The notes below the pieces were generated by a model. The model searched no databases, was not told where the DNA came from, and saw nothing but the letters and a program-made list of their open reading frames with translations. Below, one piece after another: positions 7,731 through 17,037 of a stretch of 64,000 bases of DNA. Location of the stretch: NCBI RefSeq assembly GCF_000383415.1, contig NZ_KB911259.1, positions 275,007-339,006 on the forward strand, read 5' to 3'. The position numbers and the translations under genes were made by a program. This DNA is from Hyphomicrobium zavarzinii ATCC 27496. GTDB taxonomy: Bacteria; Pseudomonadota; Alphaproteobacteria; Rhizobiales; Hyphomicrobiaceae. The number at the start of each line of letters is the position of its first letter. Position 1 is the stretch's first letter.

Positions 7731-8777
7731 CTAAGCCAGGACCGCTTCGGACAGCGGCACCAGGCGCCGCTCCTTCTCGTCCCAGAGCCTCAGCTTCACG
7801 CACTTGAAGCTCTCCCACAGCGTAATGCGGTGCACTTCCGCGAGCTCCGGAAAGTCCTTCAGCACCTTCGGCAGGTTGTAATAGGGAATGCGGCTATAGA
7901 GGTGGTGCACGTGATGCACGCCAATGTTCGCCGTCAGCCAAGGCAGGAAGCCGGGAAGATCGTAGTGCGAGCTGCCATGGAGAGCGGCCTCGTGCACGTT
8001 CCACTCGGGCTTCTCCGCCCAGATCGTGTCCTCGAACTGGTGCTGGATGTAGAACAGCCAAACGCCGATCGACGAGCCGATCGCCACGATGGGAAGCTGC
8101 ACGGCAAGAAACGCCTTCCAGCCCACCAGCCAGATCACGAGCCCGCCCAGCACCAGAAGGCCGGCGTTGGTGCCGATCACGCTGGCCCAGCTCCGCCAGT
8201 CCGCGCCGCGCAACATGCTGAACGGCAAGCGATGCTGGATCATGAACAGAAGCGGCGGCCCGATGCCGAACAGGACGATCGGGTGGCGGTACGTGCGATA
8301 GAGGAACCGGCGGAACGGCGAGAGCGCCGCATACTCGCGCACCGTGAGCGTATCGATGTCGCCCGTGCCGCGATCGTCGAGGCTGCCGTGCGTCGCATGG
8401 TGGATGGCGTGGCTGCGCTTCCACGCGTCGTAGGGCGTCAGCGTCAGCACGCCCATCGCCCGGCCGACCCAGTCATTGGTCAGCTTCTTGCGGAAGAGCG
8501 CGCCGTGGCCGCAGTCATGCTGAATTAGGAACAGGCGCACGAGAAAGAACGCCGCCGGAACGGCGATGAGAAGCGTGAGCCAATAACCGATATCGAGCGC
8601 GGCCCAGGCCGCTGCCCAAAGTGCGATGAACGGAACGAGGGTGATGAAAACCTCGAACGTGCTGCGCGCCGGATCCGGATGACGATAGCGCTGCAGGATC
8701 TCGATCCAGTCGCGCGCCTTCTGCGGCTGCGCCGACGTACCGGACGCGGATGCGCCGGACGCGAGAGTATGTGCCAA
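7731..8777 (-). CDS. Membrane fatty-acid desaturase
   Basis: The three histidine boxes of acyl-lipid desaturases are present: HDCGH, HAIHH (within WKRSHAIHHATHG) and HHVHH (within GVHHVHHLYSR). Several hydrophobic segments (TLVPFIALWAAAWAAL, LLIAVPAAFFLVRLFL, then AGLLVLGGLVIWLVG) indicate four or so membrane passes. The di-iron site would introduce a double bond into membrane lipid acyl chains using O2. I favour TTG 8777 (LAHTLASGA), which has GGGGGATAC upstream; ATG 8861 would give 28 more low-similarity residues. It is a single gene ending at a shared terminator. Regiospecificity cannot be read from sequence; a link with cold adaptation is plausible given csp and the helicase nearby. Confidence 0.88.
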   Translation of the reverse strand: MAHTLASGASASGTSAQPQKARDWIEILQRYRHPDPARSTFEVFITLVPFIALWAAAWAALDIGYWLTLLIAVPAAFFLVRLFLIQHDCGHGALFRKKLTNDWVGRAMGVLTLTPYDAWKRSHAIHHATHGSLDDRGTGDIDTLTVREYAALSPFRRFLYRTYRHPIVLFGIGPPLLFMIQHRLPFSMLRGADWRSWASVIGTNAGLLVLGGLVIWLVGWKAFLAVQLPIVAIGSSIGVWLFYIQHQFEDTIWAEKPEWNVHEAALHGSSHYDLPGFLPWLTANIGVHHVHHLYSRIPYYNLPKVLKDFPELAEVHRITLWESFKCVKLRLWDEKERRLVPLSEAVLA

Positions 8778-9040
8778 GTATCCCCCCGTGGAATTCGCGG
8801 TCGAGCGCGCCCGCCGAGGCGACTCCCCACTAGTTGTCGGGGCACACTTGCAGGACGCCACGGCTTCCGCAAGTGGGGCGCGGCATATTCCACTGTGGCC
8901 GTCTAGAAAATGACATAGCCCAGCGCGGTCTGCGGCCCATTATTGATGCACCGCACGCAAACACGACAATTGAACGGCTGTATTTCGGCGCTGCGCCACA
9001 CAAAACTGCAACAGTCTGCAAAGAAGACCCGGCGGCCGCG

Positions 9041-9700
9041 TCAAGGATAGAGACGCGTCTTGCTCCACGGTTCGGACGCGCCCGCGCGGCGGAACACGAC
9101 CCTGTCGTGCAGGCGGAACGGGCGGTCGTGCCAAAGCTCGATTTGCACCGGCGTGACCCGGAAGCCCGACCAGTGAGGAGGGCGCGGGATTTCTCCGATA
9201 CCGAATTGCGTCGTGTAGAGTGCCACCTTTTTCTCCAGCGCGAACCGGCTTTCGAGCGGGCGCGATTGATCGGAGGCCCATGCGCCAATGCGAGAGAGCC
9301 GTGGCCGCGACGCGAAATATTCGTCCGCCTCCTCGGCGGTAACGGGCGTTACACTGCCCCGCACCCGCACCTGCCGCCTTAGCGTCTTCCAGTGAAACAG
9401 CAGGGCGGCGCGCGGAACTTGCGCGAGCTCCTCGCCCTTCGCGCTGCCGAGGTTCGTAAAGAAGACGAACCCGCGATCCGGCCGCTCCGGACCATCTAGC
9501 CCTTTGAGCAGCACCATGCGCACGTCCGGCAAGCCGGACGCATCGACTGTGGCAAGTGCCATGGCGTTCGGATCGTTGGGCTCGGTCCGCGTCGCATCCT
9601 GAAGCCACGCCTCGAACAGCGAAAAAGGATCGTCCTCGGCGGTGAAGTCGGCCTCTCCCTTCGCGCCCTCTGCCCCCGCCTCGATCGAATTCTCAGCCAC
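9041..9700 (-). CDS. pdxH: Pyridoxamine 5'-phosphate oxidase
   Basis: This 219-residue protein matches PdxH along its length: [80 protein letters not shown] and the C-terminal family end [19 protein letters not shown]. It oxidises pyridoxamine/pyridoxine 5'-phosphate to pyridoxal phosphate with FMN and O2. The start is GTG 9700, preceded by GGAAGGGAACGGC; the frame stays open far upstream but that part is not protein-like. Divergent from the surface-antigen-like gene. Confidence 0.95.
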   Translation of the reverse strand: MAENSIEAGAEGAKGEADFTAEDDPFSLFEAWLQDATRTEPNDPNAMALATVDASGLPDVRMVLLKGLDGPERPDRGFVFFTNLGSAKGEELAQVPRAALLFHWKTLRRQVRVRGSVTPVTAEEADEYFASRPRLSRIGAWASDQSRPLESRFALEKKVALYTTQFGIGEIPRPPHWSGFRVTPVQIELWHDRPFRLHDRVVFRRAGASEPWSKTRLYP

Positions 9701-9883
9701 GCCGTTCCCTTCCTGTCCGTTGCCCGCCGTTGCCGGCCTTTTTCCGATACCCGCTGACGGATGCCGGCTCCACCCCAAATTTTGGGACGCAGCTTTAGCA
9801 CCTTTTAACCATGACGGCACACAATGGACCGGCTGGCCCCGTAGTGGCCTGCCGTGTTTGTTGTGTTGTGGAGTTGGCCTGTC

Positions 9884-10330
9884 ATGCGTCACGCCCCCGT
9901 GCTGGAGACTTGTGCCCTGACCGCTGCGACCGCCTTGATGCTGGCGGCCTCGGTCCTTCTCGCGGACGATTTCGCCCACGCCGGCGAGCGCCCGTCCGAC
10001 GAGGCTAGATGCACCTGTCCGGACGCCCAGCAAAAAGCCACACGCCCAAAATTCGCAGACTTCAACCGCGCCCTGGACGAGGCCGACGAGATCGCGGCGC
10101 TGGAGAGCATCCAGGTCGGGCTTTCCCGCATGGATGACGGCACACCCTTCGTCTGGCGCCGCCCCAACGGACGCCTCTCCGGCATCGTTCGCCCGACCGT
10201 TTCCTTCCGCAACGCAAACGGCTCGGTCTGCCGTCACGTGGTGGTGCTTCTCACCACCGGATACAAGACCCGGACCGCCGAAGGCATCGCCTGCCGCATG
10301 CCGAACCGCCGCTGGGTGCTCGAGGGCTGA
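9884..10330 (+). CDS. Surface-antigen-like secreted protein
   Basis: This protein of about 148 residues has an N-terminal signal or anchor segment ([22 protein letters not shown]). Its C-terminal half has the layout of the rickettsial-type surface-antigen C-terminal domain: [19 protein letters not shown] followed by [15 protein letters not shown]. That small beta domain has paired cysteines and a terminal 'ACR...W' motif. I chose ATG 9884 (GGAGTTGGCCTGTC upstream) over 9854. Role unknown; probably a periplasmic or envelope protein. It stands alone between pdxH and fabI. Confidence 0.65.
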   Translation: MRHAPVLETCALTAATALMLAASVLLADDFAHAGERPSDEARCTCPDAQQKATRPKFADFNRALDEADEIAALESIQVGLSRMDDGTPFVWRRPNGRLSGIVRPTVSFRNANGSVCRHVVVLLTTGYKTRTAEGIACRMPNRRWVLEG

Positions 10331-10545
10331 GCGCCAATGTCGCATCGGCTCGTAAAGAATTAAAACCATAAGACTCTGAAATTTAACGACATCCAGCGCT
10401 GAACTCTCAGTACGGCCCCGCTCGCGCGCGTCCAAATGGTAACGCCGTAAAGTTCGCAGGGGGCTTCGCCAAGCGGCCATCTGGACCAGCAATTCCTTTT
10501 GTGTAGGATGCGCGCAAATTTCAGAGACCAAGGGAACGCGGGCAC

Positions 10546-11394
10546 ATGACCGAGAAGGCGGCTGATGTGGAACAACTTGCCGGCACGCTAATGGCCGGTA
10601 AGCGCGGCCTCATCATGGGGGTTGCAAACAACCGCTCGATCGCCTGGGGCATAGCTAAAGCGGCCGTCGCGCAAGGCGCCGAGGTTGCCCTCACCTATCA
10701 GGGCGACGCCCTGAAGAAGCGCGTCGAGCCTTTGGCCGCCGAGCTCGGCTCGAAGGTCGTGCTTCCCTGCGATGTCTCCGATACCGCCTCCGTCGACGCG
10801 CTGTTTGCGGAGCTGAGCCGCGTGTGGGGCCGCCTGGACTTCCTCGTCCATGCCATCGCCTTCTCCGACAAGAACGAGCTCGACGGCCGTTATGTCGACA
10901 CGAGCGAAGCAAACTTTACCCAGACCATGCTCGTCTCCTGCTTCTCGCTGACCGCGCTCGCCCAGCGCGCCGAGAAGCTGATGACCAACGGCGGCTCCAT
11001 CATCACCCTCACCTACTACGGCGCCGAGAAGGTGATGCCGCACTATAACGTCATGGGCGTCGCCAAGGCCGCGCTCGAAGCTTCCGTGCGCTACCTCGCG
11101 GCCGATCTCGGCAAGAACGCCATCCGCGTGAACGCCATCTCCGCTGGCCCAATCAAGACGCTCGCGGCCTCCGGCATCTCGGACTTCCGCTACATTCTGC
11201 GCTGGAACGAGTACAATTCCCCGCTCCGCCGCACGGTCACGATCGAGGATGTCGGCGGCGCCGGCGTCTATCTTCTGTCCGATCTCTCGAAGGGCGTCAC
11301 CGGCGAGGTTCATCACGTGGACGCCGGCTACCACGTCCAGGGCATGAAGAACGAGGATGCGCCCGACATATCGGTTGTGAAGAACGACGGCTGA
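10546..11394 (+). CDS. fabI: Enoyl-[acyl-carrier-protein] reductase (NADH)
   Basis: This 282-residue protein has the atypical short-chain dehydrogenase signature of Fab[16 protein letters not shown] at the nucleotide-binding turn, CDVSD, and the FabI active-site pair in [19 protein letters not shown] (Tyr at about 156 and 166, Lys at about 173). It catalyses the last reduction of each fatty-acid elongation cycle and is the target of triclosan-type inhibitors. The N-terminal extension of about 15 residues before the Rossmann fold is usual in alphaproteobacteria. It is 53 bp upstream of a histidine phosphatase on the same strand; the order pdxH, fabI, phosphatase, aroC resembles core synteny in this class. 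Confidence 0.96.
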   Translation: MTEKAADVEQLAGTLMAGKRGLIMGVANNRSIAWGIAKAAVAQGAEVALTYQGDALKKRVEPLAAELGSKVVLPCDVSDTASVDALFAELSRVWGRLDFLVHAIAFSDKNELDGRYVDTSEANFTQTMLVSCFSLTALAQRAEKLMTNGGSIITLTYYGAEKVMPHYNVMGVAKAALEASVRYLAADLGKNAIRVNAISAGPIKTLAASGISDFRYILRWNEYNSPLRRTVTIEDVGGAGVYLLSDLSKGVTGEVHHVDAGYHVQGMKNEDAPDISVVKNDG

Positions 11395-11446
11395 TGCCGA
11401 CCGGCAGAGGCCGATCTCGCCGAAGCACCGGACGCCAGATCACGTC

Positions 11447-12034
11447 ATGCCGGATCACCCGACGATTTACTTCATTCGCCACGGCGAGACCGACTGGAAC
11501 CGTGACCGGCGTTACCAGGGCCAGCGCGACATTCCCTTGAACGAGACCGGACGCGCCCAGGCCCGCCGCAACGGCGAGACGCTGCGCGCGTTCCTGCCTG
11601 CGATCAGAGAGGCGGGCTTCCTCGCAAGCCCGCTCAGCCGCGCGCGAGAGACCATGGAGATCGTGCGCAGCGCGCTGGATCTGCCGCCCGAGGGATACGA
11701 AACCGACCCGCGCCTCATGGAATTGTCTTACGGCGCCTGGGAAGGCACCCTGCAGGACGATCTCCGGGCTCAAGATCCCGCAGGCTTCGCCGAGCGTACC
11801 CAGGACCCCTTCCGATGGCGGCCCGAGCAGGGAGAGAGCTATGCCGATCTGCTCGACCGCGTGAGGCTCTGGAGCGAAACTCTCACGCGCGATTGCGTGG
11901 TCGTCTCCCATGGCGGCATCTCGCGCTGCCTGCGTGCCCATCTCCTGGGACTGGATCCGGAGCTGATCCCCGGCCTTGAAAGCCCCCAGGACCGCATCCT
12001 CGTGCTCACGGGCGGAACCATGCGCTGGCTCTGA
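11447..12034 (+). CDS. Histidine phosphatase (phosphoglycerate mutase-like)
   Basis: This 195-residue protein has the catalytic RHGE motif (YFIRHGETDWNRDRRYQGQ) with the phospho-accepting His near residue 11. It also has the second motif ELSYGAWEGTLQDDLR and the late catalytic His in VVSHGGISRCLRAHL. These are the features of the histidine phosphatase superfamily, branch 1. The substrate is not evident; such proteins include phosphoglycerate mutases, cobalamin phosphatases and general phosphatases. It follows fabI by 53 bp and is probably cotranscribed with it. Confidence 0.9.
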   Translation: MPDHPTIYFIRHGETDWNRDRRYQGQRDIPLNETGRAQARRNGETLRAFLPAIREAGFLASPLSRARETMEIVRSALDLPPEGYETDPRLMELSYGAWEGTLQDDLRAQDPAGFAERTQDPFRWRPEQGESYADLLDRVRLWSETLTRDCVVVSHGGISRCLRAHLLGLDPELIPGLESPQDRILVLTGGTMRWL

Positions 12035-12654
12035 GCCACCCAAAGAAAAAGGGAGCCAGAGCAGCGGCGCTCCAGCTCCCTTCTATGCAATAGACATAGG
12101 TGCGGACATCTCGACCCGGTTGCTCAGACCGGAAGGAACCGTCCGCTGAACGCAGAAACGCACACAAGCAAACGCACAAAACAATACCCCGGCTAGGCCG
12201 GGCGCGCCTGAACACGCCTCATGCAGCCTCCTTTCGACCGGCGCACAACACTCAGGCACTCTGCCTGATTACCTGCGTCGCGGCCGAGCGCAAAATAAAT
12301 ACGAGTGAAAGGGATTGTTTCGAATCCATCAGGGATCGAGCCGGCACAGCGCACGATCCCGCTTGTAGATGCCATCACCGGAAAAAGAATTATATTTTCA
12401 AGTAACTATGAGCCATCGAGCGGCTTCGCGGCAGCCGCGTCAGGCCGTGCACGGCCCATCGCGCCGAAATTCTCGCCCGCTTGAGAAGAGGCCTCTTAGC
12501 AAAGCCTGACTGAGCGCGGCGCGGCGCGCTTGCTGTAGGCGCGCTCGGCACTTATGACAGGATGTCATTGACTGGTGCGCGAGTTGTGGATGCGATCTGC
12601 TGTCATCAGCATCGGTGCATCCCGCCCGTCCGCCACCTTCCAGCAGCGGCTTCC
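12035..12654. other. Intergenic region upstream of aroC
   Basis: About 620 bp with no convincing gene. It holds the hairpin after the phosphatase gene (12051-12080), a small perfect hairpin CCCGGC-TAG-GCCGGG at 12188-12202, and an AT-rich stretch around 12285-12410 that may contain a promoter. A 101-codon frame at 12100-12405 has no ribosome site or recognisable sequence. Confidence 0.4.
12051..12080 (+). terminator. Probable terminator after the phosphatase gene
   Basis: Outer stem GGGAGC / GCTCCC with an inner GAGC / GCTC pairing, followed by TTCT. It starts 16 bp after the stop codon. Weak T-run. Confidence 0.5.
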
Positions 12655-13743
12655 ATGTCACACAACACCTTCGGCCATCTTTTCCGCATGACCACCTGGG
12701 GCGAAAGCCATGGGCCCGCCATCGGCTGCGTCGTCGATGGCTGCCCGCCGGGCATTCCGATCACAGCCGAGGAAATCCAAGTCCAACTGAACCGGCGCAA
12801 ACCCGGACAGTCGCGCTTCACCACCCAGCGCCGTGAAGCCGACGCGGTGGAGATACTCTCCGGCGTCTTCCCCGATGCCAGCGGCGAGCAGGTGACGACC
12901 GGAACGCCGATCTCCCTGCTGATCCATAACACTGACCAGCGCAGCAAGGACTACGGCGAGATCAAGGATGCGTTTCGCCCCGGCCATGCCGACATCACCT
13001 ACTGGTCCAAGTACGGCATCCGGGATTTCCGTGGCGGCGGGCGCTCCTCGGCGCGCGAGACGGCCATGCGCGTCGCAGCAGGCGCGATCGCGCGCAAGGT
13101 GCTGGGCGCGGGCGTCGTGATCCGTGGCGCCCTCATCCAGATCGGTGAGCACAAGGTCGACCGCTCCCGCTGGGACTGGGAAACGGTGGACACAAATCCG
13201 TTCTTCAGCCCCGACCCCGGCATGGTGCCGGAATGGACCCACTATCTCGACAGCGTGCGCAAGAACGGCTCGTCCGTCGGCGCCGTGGTGGAGGTAGTGG
13301 CGGAGGGCGTACCCGCCGGTCTCGGCGCACCCCTTTACGCCAAGCTCGACCAGGACCTCGCCTCCGCGATGATGAGCATCAACGCGGTGAAGGGCGTCGA
13401 GATCGGTGCGGGCATGGCGGCCGCGGAGCTGACAGGCGAGGCCAACGCCGACGAGATCCGTATCGGCAACGACGGCAAGCCGCGCTTCTTGTCCAACCAC
13501 GCCGGCGGCATCCTGGGCGGCATCTCCACCGGCCAGCCGATCGTGTGCCGGTTCGCCGTGAAACCGACCTCCTCCATCCTGACCCCGCGTCAGACCATCG
13601 ACACGCAGGGTCACGAGACGGAAATCGTCACCAAAGGCCGCCACGATCCCTGTGTCGGCATCCGCGCGGTTCCGGTTGGAGAGGCCATGATGGCGCTGGT
13701 TCTGGCCGATCACCTGCTGCGCCACCGCGCCCAATGCGGCTGA
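12655..13743 (+). CDS. aroC: Chorismate synthase
   Basis: This 362-residue protein has the AroC signatures: the N-terminal [20 protein letters not shown], then [39 protein letters not shown] and the C-terminal [19 protein letters not shown]. It removes phosphate from 5-enolpyruvylshikimate 3-phosphate to make chorismate, using reduced FMN. I use ATG 12655, where the family begins; the frame is open upstream to 12562. It is monocistronic with a terminator at 13790-13828. Confidence 0.97.
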   Translation: MSHNTFGHLFRMTTWGESHGPAIGCVVDGCPPGIPITAEEIQVQLNRRKPGQSRFTTQRREADAVEILSGVFPDASGEQVTTGTPISLLIHNTDQRSKDYGEIKDAFRPGHADITYWSKYGIRDFRGGGRSSARETAMRVAAGAIARKVLGAGVVIRGALIQIGEHKVDRSRWDWETVDTNPFFSPDPGMVPEWTHYLDSVRKNGSSVGAVVEVVAEGVPAGLGAPLYAKLDQDLASAMMSINAVKGVEIGAGMAAAELTGEANADEIRIGNDGKPRFLSNHAGGILGGISTGQPIVCRFAVKPTSSILTPRQTIDTQGHETEIVTKGRHDPCVGIRAVPVGEAMMALVLADHLLRHRAQCG

Positions 13744-13789
13744 AGGCACCGCCGCCGCGCTCACATACCCCTGACTGAACATGATAAAA

Positions 13790-13828
13790 CGGGAGTGCGT
13801 CGAAGACGCGCTCCCGCGCCCCCTTTTT
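13790..13828 (+). terminator. Rho-independent terminator of aroC
   Basis: A 12-bp stem (CGGGAGTGCGTC / GACGCGCTCCCG, one G-T pair) with a 3-base loop, followed by CGCCCCC and TTTTT. Confidence 0.75.
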
Positions 13829-13899
13829 AACATATGGCCGCTCCATTCAGCTTCGTGTCAGTTTGGGCAAGGAAGGATCTCCGGACAACGGGGGCGACC

Positions 13900-14553
13900 A
13901 TGCGAATTCTCCTGATCGAAGACGAGCCGCTGCTGGGCGAAGCCGTGGCGACCCACTTGAAGAAAACTCACGCCGTCGACTGGATGCAGACGCTCGACGA
14001 TGGCGCCCAAGCCATCGAGACGGTGAGCTATGACCTCATGCTGCTCGATCTGAACCTTCCGGACGGTCACGGCCTCAACTTTCTGCGCAGCATCCGCAAA
14101 TCGGGGCGCCCGCTTCCCGTCATCGTCATCACGGCCCGCGATCAGATCCGCGACCGTATCGACGGTCTCAACGCCGGCGCCGACGACTATGTCGTGAAGC
14201 CGTTCGACCTCGACGAGCTGAGCGCACGCATCTTCGCGGTTCAGCGGCGCGCCTCCGCGCTGCCGAACCCGCGCCAGCGTATCGGCGCCATCGAGGTCGA
14301 CCAGGCTGCGCGAAAAGTCTGGCGTGATGGCGAGGAATTGCAGCTCACCGCGCGCGAGTGGGCGCTCCTCGACTCGTTCATGCACCGCCTGGGCACCATC
14401 GTCTCCAAGAGCAAACTGGAAGAGGTCCTCTACGGCTTCGGATCCGAGATCGAGAGCAACGCCGTGGAAGTCTACGTCAGCCGCCTTCGCAAGAAGCTCG
14501 GCAGCAACTCCATCCGCACCTTGCGCGGCCTCGGCTATCGGATGGATCGATAG
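13900..14553 (+). CDS. OmpR-family response regulator (PmrA/QseB-like)
   Basis: This 217-residue protein has an N-terminal receiver domain: acidic pair in LLIEDEP, phospho-acceptor Asp in MLLDLNLPDGHGL near residue 51, and Lys in VVKPFDLDEL. A C-terminal winged helix follows (LTAREWALLDSFMHR, then SNAVEVYVSRLRKKLGSNSIRTLRGLGYRMDR). It starts at ATG 13900 behind GGGGCGACC. It is 2 bp from the sensor kinase gene. Regulators of this subtype often control lipopolysaccharide modification, which fits the glycosyltransferase genes 1.4 kb downstream. Confidence 0.93.
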   Translation: MRILLIEDEPLLGEAVATHLKKTHAVDWMQTLDDGAQAIETVSYDLMLLDLNLPDGHGLNFLRSIRKSGRPLPVIVITARDQIRDRIDGLNAGADDYVVKPFDLDELSARIFAVQRRASALPNPRQRIGAIEVDQAARKVWRDGEELQLTAREWALLDSFMHRLGTIVSKSKLEEVLYGFGSEIESNAVEVYVSRLRKKLGSNSIRTLRGLGYRMDR

Positions 14554-14555
14554 CC

Positions 14556-15902
14556 ATGGCCCAATGGTCCATCAAAGGCCGTCTGATCAAGTCGCTGATC
14601 GTTCTGGTCGGTCTGTTCTGGATTTCGGGAGTTCTGATCGCCGGCCTGGTGGTGCATCACGAGATCGACGAGGTGTTCGATAGTGCACTCCGCGAAACCG
14701 CCGAGCAGATCATTCCGGTGGCGCTCGAGGACTACCGGCTGGAGCAGGCTGGGAGCACCGGGAAATCATCCGCCGGAAGGCCCATTTCCACGCGCGTCGG
14801 AAAAGGTCATGTGCACTACCGGCTGCGCGCTGCGGACGGCACCATCCTCGCGGAATCGAGCGCACCGGCCATCTCCCCGGTGCTCCCCGTCAAAAAAGGC
14901 TTCCGGAGCAGCGGAGGATTCCGCTACTACACGCGATACATCAAGGACAGGGACCTCTGGATCGAAGTCGTCCAGGATCTGTTCGAGCGCCGGGAGACGG
15001 CGATAGGCATCTGGATCAGCCTGTCCTCCCCTCTGCTTGCCCTGTTGCCGTTCGCGGCTCTTGCCGTCTATCGCACCATCGGACGCGCGACGGCGCCCAT
15101 ATCCCTCGTGTCGAGCGAGCTCGAAGCCCGAGGCGGCGACTATCTCGAGCCGATCCAGAACGCCGGGCTCCCGAGCGAGATCGCGCCCGTGGTCGACGCG
15201 ATCAATACCCTGATGGCCCGCCTGAAGAGGGCAATCGAATCCGAGCGGGAATTCGCCGCGAACGCAGCTCACGAGCTTCGCAATCCCATCGCGTCCGCGC
15301 GCGCGCAAGTTCAGGTTCTAGCGAGCAGGCTCGTGGGATCGAGCGAGCAAGCGCGCGCCGAGAACATCGCGTCCCAATTGGGACAGCTCGGCCGCAGGAT
15401 CGAGAAGCTTCTCGAGATGTCTCGGGCGGCAGCCGGACTTGGTCATTCGCGCGAGCGCAGCGACCTCAACGTGATCGCCCATCTGCTGGTGGACGAGTAC
15501 AAACACCGCCCGGACGTCGACGGCCGGATCCACCTTCACCTCGCCAACGACGCCGGGTGCAGAGTAGCCATGGATCAGGACGCGCTTGCGATCGTGCTGC
15601 GGAATGCGCTGGAAAATGCCGTCGTGCATGGGGATAGAGACCAGCCGATCGATGTTCACGTGGGCACCGATCATGCCATTCGCATCGTCAACGCATGCCC
15701 GCCGGTCGCACCTGAAACGCTCGCCGAGCTCAAGAACCGGTTTCGGCGCGGACGTGCGCCTGTCAATACCGGCAGCGGATTGGGGCTCGCCATCGTCGAT
15801 ACCATCATGCGACAGGCGGATGGATCGGTAACGCTGCTGTCTCCGGCGCAGGGCCGCAGCGATGGCTTTGAGATCGTTCTGAAATTTCCGGCCGCCCTTT
15901 GA
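14556..15902 (+). CDS. Sensor histidine kinase (PmrB/QseC-like)
   Basis: This 448-residue inner-membrane kinase has a first membrane helix near residues 8-33 (LIKSLIVLVGLFWISGVLIA), a short periplasmic sensor region and a second helix near 150-170 (SSPLLALLPFAALAVY). HAMP-like and HisKA regions follow, with the phospho-accepting His in ANAAHELRNPIASARAQV, and a HATPase domain with N box (LRNALENAVVHG) and G box (GSGLGLAIVDTIM). It pairs with the regulator at 13900. The signal it senses is not evident; PmrB-like kinases often respond to cations or cationic peptides. Confidence 0.92.
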   Translation: MAQWSIKGRLIKSLIVLVGLFWISGVLIAGLVVHHEIDEVFDSALRETAEQIIPVALEDYRLEQAGSTGKSSAGRPISTRVGKGHVHYRLRAADGTILAESSAPAISPVLPVKKGFRSSGGFRYYTRYIKDRDLWIEVVQDLFERRETAIGIWISLSSPLLALLPFAALAVYRTIGRATAPISLVSSELEARGGDYLEPIQNAGLPSEIAPVVDAINTLMARLKRAIESEREFAANAAHELRNPIASARAQVQVLASRLVGSSEQARAENIASQLGQLGRRIEKLLEMSRAAAGLGHSRERSDLNVIAHLLVDEYKHRPDVDGRIHLHLANDAGCRVAMDQDALAIVLRNALENAVVHGDRDQPIDVHVGTDHAIRIVNACPPVAPETLAELKNRFRRGRAPVNTGSGLGLAIVDTIMRQADGSVTLLSPAQGRSDGFEIVLKFPAAL

Positions 15903-15999
15903 CGCCCAAATAATCGCCGGGTTTGTAAGCTTGTAGTCAGCTTCGCGAGCCACAAACACGCCCAGCCCGCACACGTGCGGAGACCTTGGGGGTCAAGCC

Positions 16000-16725
16000 A
16001 TGTTCGTGACCGTCGTCTTGCCCGCCTACAATGAGGCGGAGTGCATCGGCCGTCTGCTTCGCGAGATCCGCGACGAGATGGACCACCTGCCGATCCGCGA
16101 GATCGTTGTCGTCGACGACGGAAGTGACGACGCCACCGCCGAGCGCGCCATCGCGGAAGCGAGCGGCATCGAAAATCTTCGCGTGCTGAGACACGGCCGC
16201 CGGCAAGGCCAGAGCCGCGCCCTGCTTACCGGCATCCGAGCGGCAAGCAACGAGCTGATCGTCACGCTCGACGCCGACGGCCAGAACAACCCCGCGGACC
16301 TTCACACCGTTTTTCAGCGCTACATCGAAGCACAATCGCGAACGCCGCGCCTGATGATCGCAGGGCAGAGACGCAAGCGCCGCGACACGTTCGTGCGCCG
16401 CATCTCGTCTCGCATCGCCAACGGCGTGCGTTCCGCGATGCTCCATGACGAGGTGCGCGACACCGGATGCAGCCTGAAACTGTTCCGGCGCGACGACTTC
16501 CTCGAGCTTCCCTTCTTCGACCACATCCACCGCTTCATCCCCGCGATGATGAAAGCGTCGGGCGTCAAGATCGTGCTTGTCGACGTCGATCATCGCCCAC
16601 GTTCCGGAGGCAAGTCGAAGTATGGCCTGTGGGATCGCCTCTGGGTCGGCATTCACGACCTGATCGGCGTGCGCTGGCTCGTGAAAAGGCAGATCGCAAA
16701 GGTCGAGATGGAGGAGATGCTATGA
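16000..16725 (+). CDS. GT2 family glycosyltransferase (dolichol-phosphate-mannosyltransferase-like)
   Basis: This 241-residue soluble or peripheral GT-A enzyme has the family start VTVVLPAYNEAECIGRLL, the metal/nucleotide-binding motif IVTLDADGQNNPADL, and VDVDHRPRSGGKSKYGL near the end. This is the ArnC/Dpm1 subfamily layout, which loads a sugar from a nucleotide donor onto polyprenyl phosphate. It lacks the C-terminal membrane helices of ArnC itself. The stop overlaps the start of the LAB_N gene (ATGA), so translation is coupled. With the GT39 enzyme downstream it could supply a lipid-linked sugar for lipid A decoration. Confidence 0.9.
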   Translation: MFVTVVLPAYNEAECIGRLLREIRDEMDHLPIREIVVVDDGSDDATAERAIAEASGIENLRVLRHGRRQGQSRALLTGIRAASNELIVTLDADGQNNPADLHTVFQRYIEAQSRTPRLMIAGQRRKRRDTFVRRISSRIANGVRSAMLHDEVRDTGCSLKLFRRDDFLELPFFDHIHRFIPAMMKASGVKIVLVDVDHRPRSGGKSKYGLWDRLWVGIHDLIGVRWLVKRQIAKVEMEEML

Positions 16726-17030
16726 TCGGTTATTTCTCCAATCCGGAGCACGTCTGGCTCTGCATCGGCCTCGTCGGCCAATCACTTTTCTTCATGCGAT
16801 TTTTCGTTCAATGGATTGCGTCCGAGCGGCGGCGCGAATCCGTGATCCCGACCGCATTCTGGTATTTCAGCCTGTCGGGTGGCGCCGTACTTCTGGCTTA
16901 CGCGATCTGGCGGCAGGATCCTATCTTCATCATCGGCCAGGCCACCGGCCTCTTCATTTACTGCCGCAACCTCTATTTCGTCACGGGCGCGTCGAGCCGC
17001 GCCGCGCCCGCCATGCAGACGGCGAGATAG
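16722..17030 (+). CDS. LAB_N domain membrane protein (lipid-A-disaccharide synthase N-terminal-like)
   Basis: This 102-residue protein has three membrane helices (VWLCIGLVGQSLFFMRFFV, TAFWYFSLSGGAVLLAYAI, IFIIGQATGLFIYCRNLYF). It carries the LAB_N signature with QSLFFMRFFVQWIASERRRESVIP. LAB_N proteins sit beside GT2 and GT39/ArnT genes in many proteobacteria and are thought to assist lipid A or lipid-linked sugar transfer; the activity is not defined. It overlaps the GT2 stop by 4 bp and is followed after 7 bp by the GT39 gene. Confidence 0.88.
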   Translation: MIGYFSNPEHVWLCIGLVGQSLFFMRFFVQWIASERRRESVIPTAFWYFSLSGGAVLLAYAIWRQDPIFIIGQATGLFIYCRNLYFVTGASSRAAPAMQTAR

Positions 17031-17037
17031 GCATCCC

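Noticed and set aside
9701-10531. Upstream continuation of the pdxH frame, giving a 496-residue protein
   Set aside because: Family similarity starts at about 9700 with a good ribosome site; the upstream part is not protein-like and overlaps the plus-strand secreted-protein gene.
12100-12405. 101-codon frame upstream of aroC
   Set aside because: No ribosome site, no recognisable sequence, crosses an AT-rich likely promoter.
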